Assembly: GCF_000421105.1 (NCBI RefSeq)
Contig: NZ_ATWF01000002.1
Span: 186,001 to 250,000, forward strand
Reading direction: 5' to 3'
Source: Limisalsivibrio acetivorans
Lineage (GTDB): Bacteria > Chrysiogenota > Deferribacteres > Deferribacterales > Geovibrionaceae
Length of the DNA stretch: 64,000 bases
Positions within the stretch are counted from its first letter, which is position 1, and the number at the start of each line of letters is the position of its first letter. Positions 63,327-64,000 of the stretch are shown here, piece by piece. The notes beneath the pieces are model-generated. The model saw nothing but the letters and a program-made list of their open reading frames with translations, had not been told where the DNA came from and searched no databases. The position numbers and the translations under genes are program-made.

Positions 63327-64000
63327 TAGTCCACCGCCTCAATCTTATAGCCCCGCCCCCTTATGGTTACAAGCATGTTGATACTGAAAGGCTTATCAAC
63401 CAGCTGGCGCAGAGTGTAGAAATGCACCTTGAGGGAATCGCTGTCCGGAGGTGTCTCCCCCCAGATGGCATACTCGAGATCCCCTTTGGAGACTATACCG
63501 GGGTGGGCCTCCATGAGGTTTTTAAGTATCTGGTAGCATACGGGGGGAAGGTCTATAAACTTGCCGTCACGTATCACAGTCCCTTTTCTGGGATCAAGGC
63601 TCAGACCTCCGATCTGGAATATCTCGGCAACGCTCTGCTTTGCCCTGCGCACCAGAGCCTCTATCCTTGCCTTTAGCTCTGCCAGCTCGAAGGGTTTCGG
63701 AAGATAGTCATCTGTGCCCGACTCAAAGCCCTCAAGCTTGTCGGTGAGCATCGTCCGGGCTGTGAGCATTATCACAGGTATATTCAGCCTCATCTGCCTT
63801 CGAAGTATTCGGCATACCTCAAAGCCATCAATACCGGGGAGGTTTATGTCCAGGACAACGGCATCGTATTTGTTCGCATGGGCGAACTCCACGGCGGATT
63901 CACCGTTCATGGCATAGTCCACTGACCAGTCCGCAAACTCCAGATAATCTATAACGTTCTCTGCGAGGTCAACATCATCCTCAACAAGGAGTATTCTCAT
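63326..64000 (-). CDS. OmpR/PhoB-family response regulator
   Basis: A 224-residue regulator whose ATG coincides with the window edge (63998-64000), so it looks complete. The receiver domain (1-118) has Asp51 ('AVVLDINLPGIDGFE') and Lys in 'YLPKPFEL'. The winged-helix DNA-binding domain (about 128-222) shows 'SKGDLEYAIWGETPPDSDSLKVHFYTLRQLVDKPFSINMLVTIRGRGYKIE'. Cotranscribed with the kinase; probable regulator of the downstream reductase genes (inference). Confidence 0.92.
   Translation of the reverse strand: MRILLVEDDVDLAENVIDYLEFADWSVDYAMNGESAVEFAHANKYDAVVLDINLPGIDGFEVCRILRRQMRLNIPVIMLTARTMLTDKLEGFESGTDDYLPKPFELAELKARIEALVRRAKQSVAEIFQIGGLSLDPRKGTVIRDGKFIDLPPVCYQILKNLMEAHPGIVSKGDLEYAIWGETPPDSDSLKVHFYTLRQLVDKPFSINMLVTIRGRGYKIEAVD

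Overview
The window reads as a chromosomal segment of a motile, anaerobic, Gram-negative respiring bacterium. I favour the Deferribacterota (Geovibrio/Denitrovibrio/Seleniivibrio-like). This rests on the overall mix of genes and not on a marker gene: Tol-Pal-type and Tat-exported proteins, FlrB/FlrC-type control of a flagellum, ThyX instead of ThyA, a Hyb-type hydrogenase, DMSO/TMAO reductases, citrate lyase and a Liv transporter. No rRNA or tRNA gene was seen, so the placement is tentative.

Region 1 (1-9890, all minus strand) is a housekeeping run: prmC (cut by the window edge), prfA, a DUF1385 protein, thyX, rpmE, rho, a predicted 58-residue membrane protein, a probable 6S RNA with its own strong promoter, the PEP synthase/PPDK regulator, ligA, a U32 protein and an O-methyltransferase. 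Region 2 (9894-23377, minus) is a flagellar basal-body/export cluster (flgB-flgC-fliE-fliF-fliG-fliH-fliI-fliJ-motE). In front of it lie an NtrC-type regulator and a soluble kinase (flrC/flrB type) and a long TPR protein gene that is split by an IS30-family element. A sigma-54-like promoter sits just before flgB.

Region 3 (23506-32444, plus) holds cheV, a CpoB/YbgF lipoprotein, a LysM protein, a complete branched-chain amino-acid ABC transporter (livJHMGF) with an attenuating hairpin after the binding-protein gene, a cupin and a SPOR-NlpC/P60 lipoprotein. Region 4 (32441-41878) is mixed: a TauE-type permease; a 1.2-kb gene-free stretch made of palindromes, inverted repeats and hairpins; a SprA-type putative metalloprotease; an AEC transporter; a short flagellin-like protein; two small cysteine-containing proteins; a REC-Hpt protein; and a kinase with five predicted PAS domains.

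Region 5 (42028-47617, minus) is a citrate lyase operon, citC-citD-(PPC/DUF296 protein)-citE-citF-citX-citG. The PPC-domain gene embedded between citD and citE is unusual. Region 6 (48006-64000, minus) is respiratory: a periplasm-facing NiFe hydrogenase (hybO-hybA-hybB-hybC plus maturation protease), a DmsAB-like reductase with a TorD chaperone but no membrane-anchor gene, and a TorA-like reductase with a separate monoheme cytochrome, preceded by a two-component system. Together these suggest H2 oxidation coupled through quinone to S-oxide/N-oxide reduction, with citrate cleavage as a fermentative or anaplerotic branch. The electron path from quinone to either reductase is not encoded here.
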